From: Stutzerimonas stutzeri
GTDB lineage: Bacteria > Pseudomonadota > Gammaproteobacteria > Pseudomonadales > Pseudomonadaceae
DNA length: 64,000 nt
Reading direction: 5' to 3'
Assembly (NCBI RefSeq): GCF_038561965.1
Contig: NZ_CP139348.1
Coordinates: forward strand, 2,604,001-2,668,000
Position 1 is the stretch's first letter. Each line of letters opens with the position of its first letter. Below, one piece after another: positions 26,535 to 34,969 of the stretch. The notes under the pieces were generated by a model, which saw only the letters and a program-made list of their open reading frames with translations, made no database searches and was not told the origin of the DNA. The translations under genes and the position numbers were made by a program.

Positions 26535-26705
26535 CGTCTTGCGGTGTGGAGTGCGGCGTCGATGGGCAACAATTGCGCAGTATCAGATATACGGCGAAGG
26601 GCATTTCAAGCGCGGCTGAGCGGAAATGCGGCGACCGCGCCATCGGTCAGTAGTCAGTTGAGCCTCAAGCCACGCACGTGACAGCCGATAGCGCATTCAT
26701 CGCCA

Positions 26706-26723
26706 CGCCCGCTTAAGCGGGCG
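26706..26723. repeat. 18-bp perfect palindrome upstream of the chemoreceptor
   Basis: CGCCCGCTTAAGCGGGCG is a perfect palindrome 21 bases before the chemoreceptor start. It could be the hairpin ending the upstream kinase transcript (though the T-run is poor) or an operator. The rest of 26535-26743 shows no gene. Confidence 0.5.
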
Positions 26724-26743
26724 GCTGTCTTAAGGCTCAAGAT

Positions 26744-28740
26744 ATGTTCGCGCTCAAAACCATAAAGTCACGTTACACAATCACCTTCATAGGCTTCGTA
26801 TTGCTGGTCATGCTGCTCACGATGCTTGGCATCAAACGTCTCGTCGCTCCGCAGCTTATGGCAGCAGGCGAATCGATCGTGCTGTCTCAGGTCAGTGAAA
26901 TTGGTGAACAGATCGCAATGGAGCTGGCGCGGGTTGAAGCCCAAGCCCGTAGCATCACCCAGCTGTTCCCATGCTGGAAAGCGATGAGATTGACCGAGTT
27001 CTTCCAGGCTTGGTCGATCAATACGGTGACGTGAAAGTGTTCGGCGGCGGAATCTGGCCGATGTCAGGTGCACGGACGCCGGGACGCGCAAAGCACAGTA
27101 CGTTCTACCATCGGGACCAGTCGGGGAAACTGGTGGTTAATACACACTGGAATTCTGCCGAATCCCTGAATTACTTCGAACAACCTTGGCATAGAGACGG
27201 CATGCAAGCCCCGCGAGGAAAATGCGTATGGGCTGCCGCTTACAAAGACGATGCGAGTGCAGAGCCACGCACCAACTGCGCCATGACCATTTACAAGGAC
27301 GGTTCGGCTTGGGGGGTCTCGACAATCGATCTGACACTAGGCTTTTTCAATCGACTGGTTGCCGAAAAGCAGGACGAGATCAATGGCGAGGTGATGATCG
27401 TCGAAGCCGACGGCAAGATACTCAGCAACCAACCGCAGGTGAGCGGAAACATGGTGCTGAGAAACGTGTCGGAGCTATCGAGCCATTCACCCTTTATTGC
27501 GTCGGTCCAACAGGTACTGCTGGGTAAGCCGCAACAGCTGCAACGCCTGGACTACATCAGCAAGTCCGGTGAAGACTTCAGTTTCTTTTTGACACCTATT
27601 GCGGGCACACCATGGCTATTAGCCGCGGCACTACCCACAGCGCAGCTTGAAGCACGAAGCGATGCCATGCTCAAGACCCTCGCTTCGCTACAGATCCCCA
27701 TGGTAATGATTCTGCTCGCGCTGATGATCTTTGCCCTCAACCAGTTGATGAAGCGACTCGGTGTGCTGCGCTCCAATATCGATGCGTTGTCCGCAGGCGA
27801 TGCCGACCTGACCAAGCGAATCGATATCAAAGGCGAGGACGAAGTCGATCAGGTTGCGCGTTCGGTAAACGGGTTCATCGTCTATCTGCAAAAGATGATG
27901 ATCGATGTAAGCGACGCCACTACCCAGATCCATAGCGAAATTGGCCAACTCAAGCAGCTATCGCGCACAACCAATGAAGCCCTCGCCCGACATGCGTCAG
28001 AGACCGATCAGGCGGTCACGGCAATCAACGAAATGAGCTCGACCGCCGAGTCCGTGGCACAGAGCGCCAGCGAAACGGCCACATTCACCCAAACGGCCAA
28101 TCACAACGCCGCATCCTCGAAGCGAGTGGTTGACGACGCCTCCAACAGTGTTCGGGCACTAGTAGGCGAAGTTGAAAGTGCCACCGCCAAGGTGCAGGCC
28201 ATGGAGGCCGACGCTCAACGCATCAATGACGTACTAGGCGTAATAGGTGATATCGCCGGCCAGACCAACCTGCTAGCGCTGAACGCGGCGATCGAAGCGG
28301 CGCGCGCAGGCGAGCAAGGACGAGGTTTCGCGGTTGTCGCCGACGAGGTCAGAGCCTTGGCAGCACGTACCCAGCAGAGCACCTCGGAAATCAACGAGAC
28401 ACTCCAGCGGCTGCAGCAGGGTGTGGGGCTGGCGGTTCAGGCCATGGAGCAAACCAAAGTCAGCTGCCAGACAACCGCAGACAAAACCGCCCAGGTCACT
28501 GTCGGGCTGGACGAGATGGCCACCTCGGTAGTTCATATCAACGACCTGAGTACGCAGATCGCCACTGCCGCGGAAGAGCAAAGCGCAGTGGCCGAGGAGA
28601 TCAACCGAAACATGGTTGCCGTGCGGCATGTTGTCGACGAATTGGTGGAAAGCGGAGTGAGCGTGGACCGAAGCACGGAGTCGCTGCTCAACACGAACGG
28701 GCGACTTACGGCCGTGGTAAGCCGATTCAAGGTTCGCTGA
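26744..28740 (+). pseudogene. Methyl-accepting chemotaxis protein, interrupted by a 1-base frameshift
   Basis: From ATG 26744 the protein begins with a membrane helix (residues about 12-31, ITFIGFVLLVMLLTMLGI) and enters a periplasmic sensor domain. It loses frame near 26966-26970 (CTGTTCCC before ATGCTG), where one base appears missing. In the next frame (26971 on) the dCache-like sensor continues: GGGIWPMSG, then FEQPWHRDG. A second helix (about 230 residues on), HAMP domain (ALSAGDADLTKRIDIKGEDEV) and cytoplasmic signalling tip with NLLALNAAIEAARAGEQGRG follow. Restored length is 665 residues. The conserved downstream 589 residues could be translated from ATG 26971, but without the first helix. 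Ligand unknown. Confidence 0.85.
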
Positions 28741-28906
28741 CACTGACATCAGCTCGATGTCGACTGGGCTAGACCTCGCGCTCCCGAACATCACAGCAGC
28801 CATGACCGGAACGCGGGTCATGGTACGGGGCCACCTTCCCCAACCGTGATGCGCAGGACGGCGCGCCTGGAACCAGTCCGGTCATTCCGACTGATCGTTT
28901 GGGCCG

Positions 28907-29767
28907 TTAGGTATCGGAGCGCTCGGACTTGGCTGTCAGCCAGTGTTCGAACCGCGTGCTTTGTACCTGGCCTTCCTTCGCGGCATAGCAGACCAGACGC
29001 AAATCACGGTCGACATCAATGATCAGCGAAGTGTGATCGAACACTACAGCGCCGACTTCCTTGATCTGCAAGTACCGCACACCCTGGCAAGGCCCATGGA
29101 TATCCTGCTGTTTCCACCACGTTTTGAAATCTGGATCGAGCTTTGCCAAGTCCTTGACCAATGTTCCGATTTCCGGATCCAGCGGCGCCCTGACGAAGTC
29201 ACGCCGAAAGCTCGACAGGATTTGTGACGCCTGATCGCCCCATGGATCGAGCAACGTCCGGAACGAAGACTCAGTGAACAACAGCCAGAGCAGGTTGCGT
29301 CGTTCTATCGGGAAACTCGAAAAACCGAACACCTTATCGGCGGCCGCGTTCCAGGCCAGCACGTCCCATCTCAGGTTCAACACATAGGCTGGGCGCAAAT
29401 GCAGATCGTCCATCAGGCGGTGGACCAAAGGCGGCACCACGCACCAAGTTCTTCCTGGCTCCGGAGGCAGTCGCTGGTGGGCTAACAGGAACAGGTGACG
29501 ACGTTCGGTTGCATCGAGCTTTAGCGTTCTGGATAGATTTTCGAGAAACGCCGCTGAAACCCCGATATCTCGCCCCTGCTCGAGCCACGTGTACCAAGAC
29601 AGTCCGACTCCTGCCAGCGCTGCAACTTCCTCGCGCCGCAAACCAGGTGTGCGGCGCCGTCCACCCGATGGGAGCCCGACGTCCTCTGGCGCGATGCGTT
29701 CGCGGCGGCTACGCAAAAACACCGCAAGTTCTGCCCTGTTTCGTTCATGGCTACGGGGCGCACTCAT
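28907..29767 (-). CDS. XRE-type transcriptional regulator with MmyB-like ligand domain
   Basis: The 286-residue protein has an N-terminal helix-turn-helix with GRRRTPGLRREEVAALAGVG and SWYTWLEQGRDIGVSAAFLE. A C-terminal domain of the MmyB type follows (LRPAYVLNLRWDVLAWNAAADKVFG, RNLLWLLFTESSFRTLL), thought to bind small hydrophobic ligands. The frame is open to 29914, but ATG 29767 has AGGAGTG upstream and begins the conserved part. It is divergent from an MFS exporter gene 365 bases away and is a likely regulator of it. The usual partners in this family are small dehydrogenases or exporters. Confidence 0.88.
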   Translation of the reverse strand: MSAPRSHERNRAELAVFLRSRRERIAPEDVGLPSGGRRRTPGLRREEVAALAGVGLSWYTWLEQGRDIGVSAAFLENLSRTLKLDATERRHLFLLAHQRLPPEPGRTWCVVPPLVHRLMDDLHLRPAYVLNLRWDVLAWNAAADKVFGFSSFPIERRNLLWLLFTESSFRTLLDPWGDQASQILSSFRRDFVRAPLDPEIGTLVKDLAKLDPDFKTWWKQQDIHGPCQGVRYLQIKEVGAVVFDHTSLIIDVDRDLRLVCYAAKEGQVQSTRFEHWLTAKSERSDT

Positions 29768-30132
29768 CCAATCACTCCTAGTAACAGCATAAACGCTCAA
29801 ATTGTAACTGTATGAGGCCGGTACTAAGAATAGCCTCTCGCCCGCCGAAGCCACGCTAGAACGAGGGCCAAGCTGATGCGGGCTTTGCTCATCAGGAGAA
29901 CATCGATGGTCCACGCATCAATTTACGAGCTGCTGACATGGCAGAAATCAGGCTGCCAGACTAACCGCTTCAAGCCGGCGGTCCGGTCATCCCAGCATGC
30001 GCACATGGATGGAACACAAACTGGCAGAGTCGGCATCTGGCACAGGTCAAGACTCGAGTTGCCACCCCTGCCCCGACAGGATGGGGCCTGGACGGGATCG
30101 CGCACCTCCTCGTTGCGCTGGGGTGTCGCCCT
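29768..30132. other. Divergent intergenic region between XRE regulator and MFS gene
   Basis: This 365-base gap must hold the promoters of both divergent genes. AAATTGTAACTGTATGA near 29797-29813 is AT-rich and close to the regulator start, and could be the operator region. A frame at 29876-30136 is open but has no ribosome binding site or recognisable protein, so I do not call it a gene. Confidence 0.45.
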
Positions 30133-31338
30133 ATGAGCTCGCCCTCCTCCAACTCTCATCCGGTCTATCTCATAGCTATCGGCGCATTTGCACTTGGGAT
30201 GGCCTCCTACGTCACGGCCGGGCTGATTCCCATGATCGAGGCTTCGTTCTCAGTCTCCGTTGCGATCGCAGCACAGCTGGTAACGGCCTTCACCCTGGCC
30301 TACGGTCTCGGCTCGCCGCTGTTAGTCGCACTAACGCCACCTGATCGGCAACGCACTGGGCTCCTGGCTGCGCTGGGTCTATTCGTGATTGCTAATGCAG
30401 CAAGTGCTCTAGCGCATGATTTCAATACCTTGATGATCTGGCGCGCGGTCGCCGGGGCTGGCGCAGGCGTCTACCTGGCCATGGGGATCGGAGCATCTGC
30501 AGCGTTATCGACTGCAGAGCGGCGGGGCAAGTCTATTGCCATCATTATGGGCGGGATGGCCAGTGGCGTGGTTTTAGGTGTCCCGCTGAGCCTTGTCATC
30601 GCGGAACAGATGGGCTGGCAGGCCGCATTGTGGCTGGTCGCACTGTTGGGCCTGCTCGCCTTTGTGGGGCTATCAGTCTTGCTCCCCACGCTGCCCTGCG
30701 CGGCGACCAGTTCGCTTCGCGAAAAGCTCGCCATTCTCTCTGACGGCCACGTGCTAACCATCTTGCTCGTATCGTTGCTCGCGGCGATTGCCAGCCTCGG
30801 GATGTACACCTTCATTGCGCCGCTGCTCGCCGACACCGATCACGGTTCCGTTCGCTCGATAAAGCCGTATCTCTGGATCTGGGGCATCGGTGGTGTGATG
30901 GGCAGCCTTCTGATCGGGCCGGTGGTTGATCGCATACGAGGACCGGTGATAGTCCTTACGATCATGCTGATCCTGAGTGCTTCGCTTTTCCTATTGCCCA
31001 TTTCTGCTTCGCTCAATGTGTGGTTCGCAGCGCTACCCATCGCGATATGGGGAGCCGCTGGATGGGCATTGCAGGTGCCCCAGAACAATGAACTCATCCT
31101 GGCTCGTCAGGTACAGGGCGACGGCAACCTTGCGATTGCCTTGAACGAGTCAGCGCTGTACCTGGGTAGTGCCATCGGCGCAGCAGCTGGAGGCTTTGTC
31201 CTGCTTCTGCAGATGCCAACCTGGACGCTTTCCGTCATTGCCGGCACGGTTGCGCTGGCTGGTGCGCTGCTTCAGATCGCCAATCTGCGGCGGCAGACCG
31301 GTTGTGCGGGCGCTACCCACGCCAGGCCCTGTCGCTGA
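30133..31338 (+). CDS. MFS drug/metabolite exporter (DHA1-like)
   Basis: The 401-residue protein has about 12 hydrophobic helices and the DHA1-type layout. The first helix is MASYVTAGLIPMIEASFSVS, typical of AraJ/Cml/sugar-efflux relatives. A motif-C-like GGMASGVVLGVPLSLVIAEQMGW in helix 5 marks an antiporter. It is probably a proton-driven exporter of a small hydrophobic compound. The start codon ATG 30133 has GGGGTG upstream. It is divergent from the XRE regulator. Substrate cannot be read from sequence. Confidence 0.87.
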   Translation: MSSPSSNSHPVYLIAIGAFALGMASYVTAGLIPMIEASFSVSVAIAAQLVTAFTLAYGLGSPLLVALTPPDRQRTGLLAALGLFVIANAASALAHDFNTLMIWRAVAGAGAGVYLAMGIGASAALSTAERRGKSIAIIMGGMASGVVLGVPLSLVIAEQMGWQAALWLVALLGLLAFVGLSVLLPTLPCAATSSLREKLAILSDGHVLTILLVSLLAAIASLGMYTFIAPLLADTDHGSVRSIKPYLWIWGIGGVMGSLLIGPVVDRIRGPVIVLTIMLILSASLFLLPISASLNVWFAALPIAIWGAAGWALQVPQNNELILARQVQGDGNLAIALNESALYLGSAIGAAAGGFVLLLQMPTWTLSVIAGTVALAGALLQIANLRRQTGCAGATHARPCR

Positions 31339-31441
31339 TCAGAGTCGAGCCTCCCGCCCTTCATATTGGGTGCCCCATCGTAAATTATCGGCGGCGGCAC
31401 ACCGGCGTTCCGACCAAACGCTATATGAAACGTCAGTGGGC

Positions 31442-31487
31442 CGGAGCCGTTTAGCAAACTTGCCAAAGGCGATCAGCAACGGCTCCG
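31442..31487. repeat. 10-bp inverted repeat downstream of the MFS gene
   Basis: CGGAGCCGTT and AACGGCTCCG are exact inverted copies separated by 26 bases, about 100 bases past the MFS stop. There is no T-run. Its right arm runs into the heptanucleotide repeat array. Confidence 0.5.
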
Positions 31488-31525
31488 CACTTCGCACTTC
31501 GCACTTCGCACTTCGCACTTCGCAC
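31486..31525. repeat. Heptanucleotide tandem repeat (CGCACTT), 5.7 copies
   Basis: CGCACTT is repeated five times exactly and then CGCAC, with no mismatch. Perfect copies of a 7-base unit are prone to slippage, so copy number should vary among strains. It lies between the MFS gene and the next gene; the rest of 31339-31683 holds only the inverted repeat 31442-31487. Confidence 0.9.
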
Positions 31526-31683
31526 ACAATCATCCGACAGGTTTGGCTAGGCCCTAATGCAAGTGGCTTGTTCGTTAAAGCGAGCATAGCGCTTGCGCCT
31601 CAAGCTAAAGCCCGGGCCGGCTTGGAGCCCTCCGCTGGCAAAGCTTGGTATCCTGACGCGTCCAACTGTCATCGGAGGGTCCC

Positions 31684-33108
31684 GTGTTCTCACTCAAGCG
31701 CAAGGGCGATTTCCGCCTGCAGCTGACCCGCACGCTGAAGCAGCCTGGACGGCACAAGATCGAGCTGTACCTGTTTACCCCGCATGAGAGCAATCTGTCG
31801 GCCTGGACCCTATCGGAAGAGCACTTCTTCTTTACCACTCTGACGCATAGCTTCGGGCTGCAAGGAATGCCGTCGAAGGACCGCATCAGCAAGGCCGACC
31901 AATCCTTCGTACTGCTCTCACCGCATTACGAAATCATGTACGGTTCCTGGTTTTTCCAGTATCAGGCCTCAATGGAACGGTTGCGCCAGCAAATGCTTGC
32001 GTCCGGGGCTGTTGCAGAGCCAATCGCGCGCGCCCTGCGGCTCAGCCAGAACTTTGCGCAGCGCCTGCGCAAATCCACGCCGAAGCAGAGCAATCAGCAG
32101 CGCTACTTCCGCCAGATGGACATCTATTTCTCCTGGCACGCCGAGCAGTTCCTGCTGCAAGGTATGGCCCTCGAGGGCTTTGTCACTCTCGATGATGAGC
32201 TCAAGCAAGCGGTGACGGAATTCCTGCGTCAGGAACACAAATATCGCAAGGAGCACGAGTACCTGAGCGATTTCCATGGCACTCCGACCCGCATATGGAA
32301 CCGCATGGCGCTGTATCACCGGTTGCTGGAGTACCCGGTGCTGTTGCGTTCGAAGGTCACGGAACTGGGGGCCGGCACCCACAAGCTGGTCAAAGCAGCC
32401 TCGACGATGCTGATCATGTCGCTATTCACCTACTTCCTGTTCAACGCGCGGGACGCTAGCGAAAAGCTCTCCCTCGCTTTACTGCTGGTGATCGCTCTGG
32501 TTTACGCCGTCCGTGACTTGCTGCGTGACGACATGATCACCGCCCTTACACGCAGACTGCGCAAGGGCAAGCCGCGCTGGAAGGTTCGCCTGCTCATGCC
32601 TTTTACCCGCAAGCTGCTTGCTCAGCAGTGGGTCTGGCTCGACTACCGCAAACTACCCGATCTGCCGCAGCTGATACGAGAGCACTCCGGCAAATGGGCT
32701 ACCAATGAGGAGCGGCAGGTCATCTGCTACCGCGCGCTGCTCAATTTGGACAAGGGTGCGTTGGAACATGACGAAATTCGGGAGCGGCTTACGCTGGACT
32801 GCGAACAGCTATGCGCAATGATCCAGGCCAGCCACAACAAGCTGTTCGTCCGGGTGGAGGGCGACTCTCAGGACGATAACGCCTCTGGCTCGGTCCAGGC
32901 CCACGCGATCGAAAAGCAGCACGACTACAACCTGTTGCTGTTACACACCATGCCCGGCGAGCACTTTCCTACAGCCCAACGCTGGCGTCTGAGGCTCGGC
33001 ACCAACGGCATCGTGCAATGCGAAAACAAGAAGGCGCATTGGCCTGAGCAACCGGAATCAAGACATTCCGTGTGGCATCGCCTGAGTCGTCCATGGCGGC
33101 GAGAATAA
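31684..33108 (+). CDS. Uncharacterised membrane-associated protein
   Basis: The 474-residue protein starts at GTG 31684, with GGAGGG six bases upstream. I do not recognise a named family. The first 230 residues are soluble and basic (SLKRKGDFRLQLTRTLKQPGR, then FLRQEHKYRKEHEYLSDFHG). Two closely spaced hydrophobic stretches follow at about residues 238-275 (LVKAASTMLIMSLFTYFLFN and LSLALLLVIALVYAV). A basic C-terminal half includes ITALTRRLRKGKPRWKVRL. The protein therefore looks like a membrane hairpin with two cytoplasmic domains. It has good coding character. The neighbouring tRNA operon converges on it. Confidence 0.75.
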   Translation: MFSLKRKGDFRLQLTRTLKQPGRHKIELYLFTPHESNLSAWTLSEEHFFFTTLTHSFGLQGMPSKDRISKADQSFVLLSPHYEIMYGSWFFQYQASMERLRQQMLASGAVAEPIARALRLSQNFAQRLRKSTPKQSNQQRYFRQMDIYFSWHAEQFLLQGMALEGFVTLDDELKQAVTEFLRQEHKYRKEHEYLSDFHGTPTRIWNRMALYHRLLEYPVLLRSKVTELGAGTHKLVKAASTMLIMSLFTYFLFNARDASEKLSLALLLVIALVYAVRDLLRDDMITALTRRLRKGKPRWKVRLLMPFTRKLLAQQWVWLDYRKLPDLPQLIREHSGKWATNEERQVICYRALLNLDKGALEHDEIRERLTLDCEQLCAMIQASHNKLFVRVEGDSQDDNASGSVQAHAIEKQHDYNLLLLHTMPGEHFPTAQRWRLRLGTNGIVQCENKKAHWPEQPESRHSVWHRLSRPWRRE

Positions 33109-33321
33109 AACCTCGCCCTATCGCCCGCGACCACAGGCAAGCGCCGCGCGGTCGGTGCATCACTGGCGACCTCGGTTGATGAAGCGCGCAATCCAGAGCA
33201 GCTGCGCCGTGGAATCCAAGCCATAAAGGACGATTGTCACAGTGCCCCGGCCGACTCAGAAGTTGAAGCGCCTGCCATCGACCGCCTTGTGACCCTGGGA
33301 TCTTTGCGGTTCAGCGAATAA
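33109..33321 (+). other. Open frame without a start codon, possible gene remnant
   Basis: The frame continues directly after the stop of the preceding gene for 71 codons to TAA 33319 and reads like protein (SVDEARNPEQLRRGIQAIKD, then IDRLVTLGSLRFSE), with pseudomonad codon choice. There is no ATG and no ribosome binding site. It may be the tail of a lost or truncated gene. From 33322 to 33398 I see nothing else. Confidence 0.35.
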
Positions 33322-33398
33322 TCAAGACCTGCGATGAACAGAGCCTGCTGCAGATCAGGTGCGCGCGTTCGTATACCGCATTGAAAATAGCAAGACAC

Positions 33399-33423
33399 AA
33401 AAAAGCCCCTGTTACGGGGCTTT
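33399..33423 (-). terminator. Terminator of the tRNA operon
   Basis: An 8-bp stem (AAAGCCCC / GGGGCTTT) with a 6-base loop followed by six T on the minus strand, 46 bases past tRNA-Leu. Confidence 0.88.
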
Positions 33424-33468
33424 CAGGGATTTCGATGCTTCATAAGAAAACCTTCGAAAATCATGTAA

Positions 33469-33553
33469 TGGTGCGGACGGAGAGACTCGAACTCTCACAC
33501 CTTACGGCGCCAGAACCTAAATCTGGTGTGTCTACCAATTCCACCACGTCCGC
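33469..33553 (-). tRNA. tRNA-Leu (anticodon UAG)
   Basis: Minus-strand cloverleaf of 85 nt: acceptor GCGGACG pairs with CGTCCGC, anticodon stem CCAGA/TCTGG around TTTAGGT, a long class II variable arm, T-arm GTTCGAGTC and encoded CCA. Last of three tRNAs. Confidence 0.97.
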
Positions 33554-33605
33554 ACAGCAGGGCTTAAACGAAAACGCCAGGCAGCGCCTGGCGTTTTCGG
33601 AAATA

Positions 33606-33681
33606 TGGGGTGGACGAAGGGGATCGAACCCTCGACACCAGGAGCCACAATCCTGTGCTCTACCAACTGAGCTACGCCCAC
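33606..33681 (-). tRNA. tRNA-His (anticodon GUG)
   Basis: 76-nt minus-strand cloverleaf: acceptor GTGGGCG/CGTCCAC, anticodon loop TTGTGGC, T-loop GTTCGATCC, C at the discriminator position and CCA encoded. A G precedes the 5' end, as needed for the extra G(-1) of tRNA-His. Confidence 0.97.
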
Positions 33682-33713
33682 CATATTGCATTTGCTTGTG
33701 CCAGAGCCCGAAA

Positions 33714-33790
33714 TGGCGCACCCGGCAGGACTCGAACCTGCGACCATCCGCTTAGAAGGCGGATGCTCTATCCAACTGAGCTACGGGCGC
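33714..33790 (-). tRNA. tRNA-Arg (anticodon UCU)
   Basis: 77-nt minus-strand cloverleaf: acceptor GCGCCCG/CGGGTGC, anticodon loop CTTCTAA, T-loop GTTCGAGTC and encoded CCA. First tRNA of the operon Arg-His-Leu, which resembles E. coli argX-hisR-leuT without proM. Confidence 0.97.
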
Positions 33791-33905
33791 TTTATCTGCA
33801 TTCTGTTCGGAGCGCAGACTTTAAAAGCTACGGCCCTTGAAGAAGCTACCCTCTTCGAAAGCCGCCTCACCCAGCAGCAGGCTGTGCTCGACAAGCGGGG
33901 CGAAT

Positions 33906-33932
33906 GTTATAGAGGCTCCAAACAGTCGTCAA
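33906..33932 (-). promoter_or_regulatory. Promoter of the tRNA operon
   Basis: On the minus strand TTGACG, 15 bases, then TATAAC, about 115 bases upstream of tRNA-Arg. The AT-rich inverted repeat AACTCAAA-AAAA-TTTGAGTT (33937-33956) just upstream could act as an UP element. The 15-base spacer is short, so the exact -35 is uncertain. Confidence 0.5.
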
Positions 33933-34065
33933 CAGCAAACTCAAAAAAATTTGAGTTAGATAAAGGAGTTACAGGTGCCGGTAGCTGCTTCGCCTTTGCC
34001 GCATCGCCATGGCATGCGAGAATACGCACCCTTTCCAAGTCCTCTTCAATGGTTAACCAAGCGTC

Positions 34066-34920
34066 ATGACCGCAAAACTGATCGACGGTAAAACGATTGC
34101 TGCCAACATTCGCCAACAGGTCTCCGGTCGTGTTGCCGAACGGCGCGCACAAGGACTGCGGGCGCCCGGCCTCGCCGTGATTCTGGTGGGCAGCGACCCA
34201 GCCTCCCAGGTTTACGTGGCGCACAAGCGCAAGGATTGTGAGGAAGTAGGTTTTAATTCCGTTGCCCATGACCTACCGAGCGATACCCGCCAGGAAGACC
34301 TGCTGGCGCTGATCGATCAGCTCAACGACGACACGTCCATCGACGGCATCCTGGTGCAGTTGCCACTTCCCAAGCACCTCGATGCGTCCCTGCTGCTCGA
34401 GCGCATCCGCCCGGACAAGGATGTGGACGGCTTCCATCCATATAATGTCGGCCGCCTCGCTCAACGCATGCCGCTGCTGCGTCCCTGCACGCCGAAAGGG
34501 ATCATTACGCTGCTGGGGAGCACCGGTGTCGATCTACACGGCCTGGACGCAGTTGTGGTGGGCGCATCCAACATCGTCGGCCGTCCGATGGCTCTGGAGT
34601 TGCTGTTGGCTGGCTGCACCACCACCGTGACCCACCGCTTCACCCGCAACCTTGAAGAGCACGTTCGTCGTGCCGACCTAGTGGTGGTAGCGACGGGCAT
34701 TACCGGCCTGGTCAAGGGTGACTGGATCAAGCCTGGCGCAATCGTTATTGATGTCGGTATCAATCGCCAGGCGGACGGCCGTCTGCTGGGTGATGTGGAC
34801 TTCGGACCTGCCAGTGAACGGGCTGCCTGGATCACCCCAGTCCCCGGTGGCGTAGGCCCGATGACGCGCGCCTGCCTCTTGGAAAACACGCTGCATGCAG
34901 CCGAGCACCTGCACGGGTAA
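34066..34920 (+). CDS. folD: FolD, methylene-THF dehydrogenase/methenyl-THF cyclohydrolase
   Basis: FolD interconverts 5,10-methylene-THF and 10-formyl-THF in the cytoplasm, supplying one-carbon units for purines and initiator tRNA. The 284-residue protein has the catalytic Tyr/Lys segment YVAHKRKDCEEVG at about residue 50-62, the signature GILVQLPLPKHLD, the Rossmann region VVVGASNIVGRPMALELLL and the C-terminal PVPGGVGPMTRACLLENT. It is divergent from the tRNA operon and ends at a shared strong terminator facing cysS, as in other pseudomonads. Confidence 0.97.
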   Translation: MTAKLIDGKTIAANIRQQVSGRVAERRAQGLRAPGLAVILVGSDPASQVYVAHKRKDCEEVGFNSVAHDLPSDTRQEDLLALIDQLNDDTSIDGILVQLPLPKHLDASLLLERIRPDKDVDGFHPYNVGRLAQRMPLLRPCTPKGIITLLGSTGVDLHGLDAVVVGASNIVGRPMALELLLAGCTTTVTHRFTRNLEEHVRRADLVVVATGITGLVKGDWIKPGAIVIDVGINRQADGRLLGDVDFGPASERAAWITPVPGGVGPMTRACLLENTLHAAEHLHG

Positions 34921-34937
34921 CTGCTAGGACCGAAACA

Positions 34938-34963
34938 AAAACGGCACCTTTCGGTGCCGTTTT
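34938..34963. terminator. Bidirectional terminator between folD and cysS
   Basis: An 11-bp stem (AAAACGGCACC / GGTGCCGTTTT) with a 4-base loop has T-runs on both strands, serving the converging folD and cysS. Confidence 0.92.
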
Positions 34964-34969
34964 TTTACC

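Noticed and set aside
29876..30136. 86-residue plus-strand frame before the MFS gene
   Set aside because: No ribosome binding site, no homology I can name, and it overlaps the MFS start.
31486..31525. Possible CRISPR-like array
   Set aside because: The repeats are only 7 bases long with no spacers; it is a simple tandem repeat.
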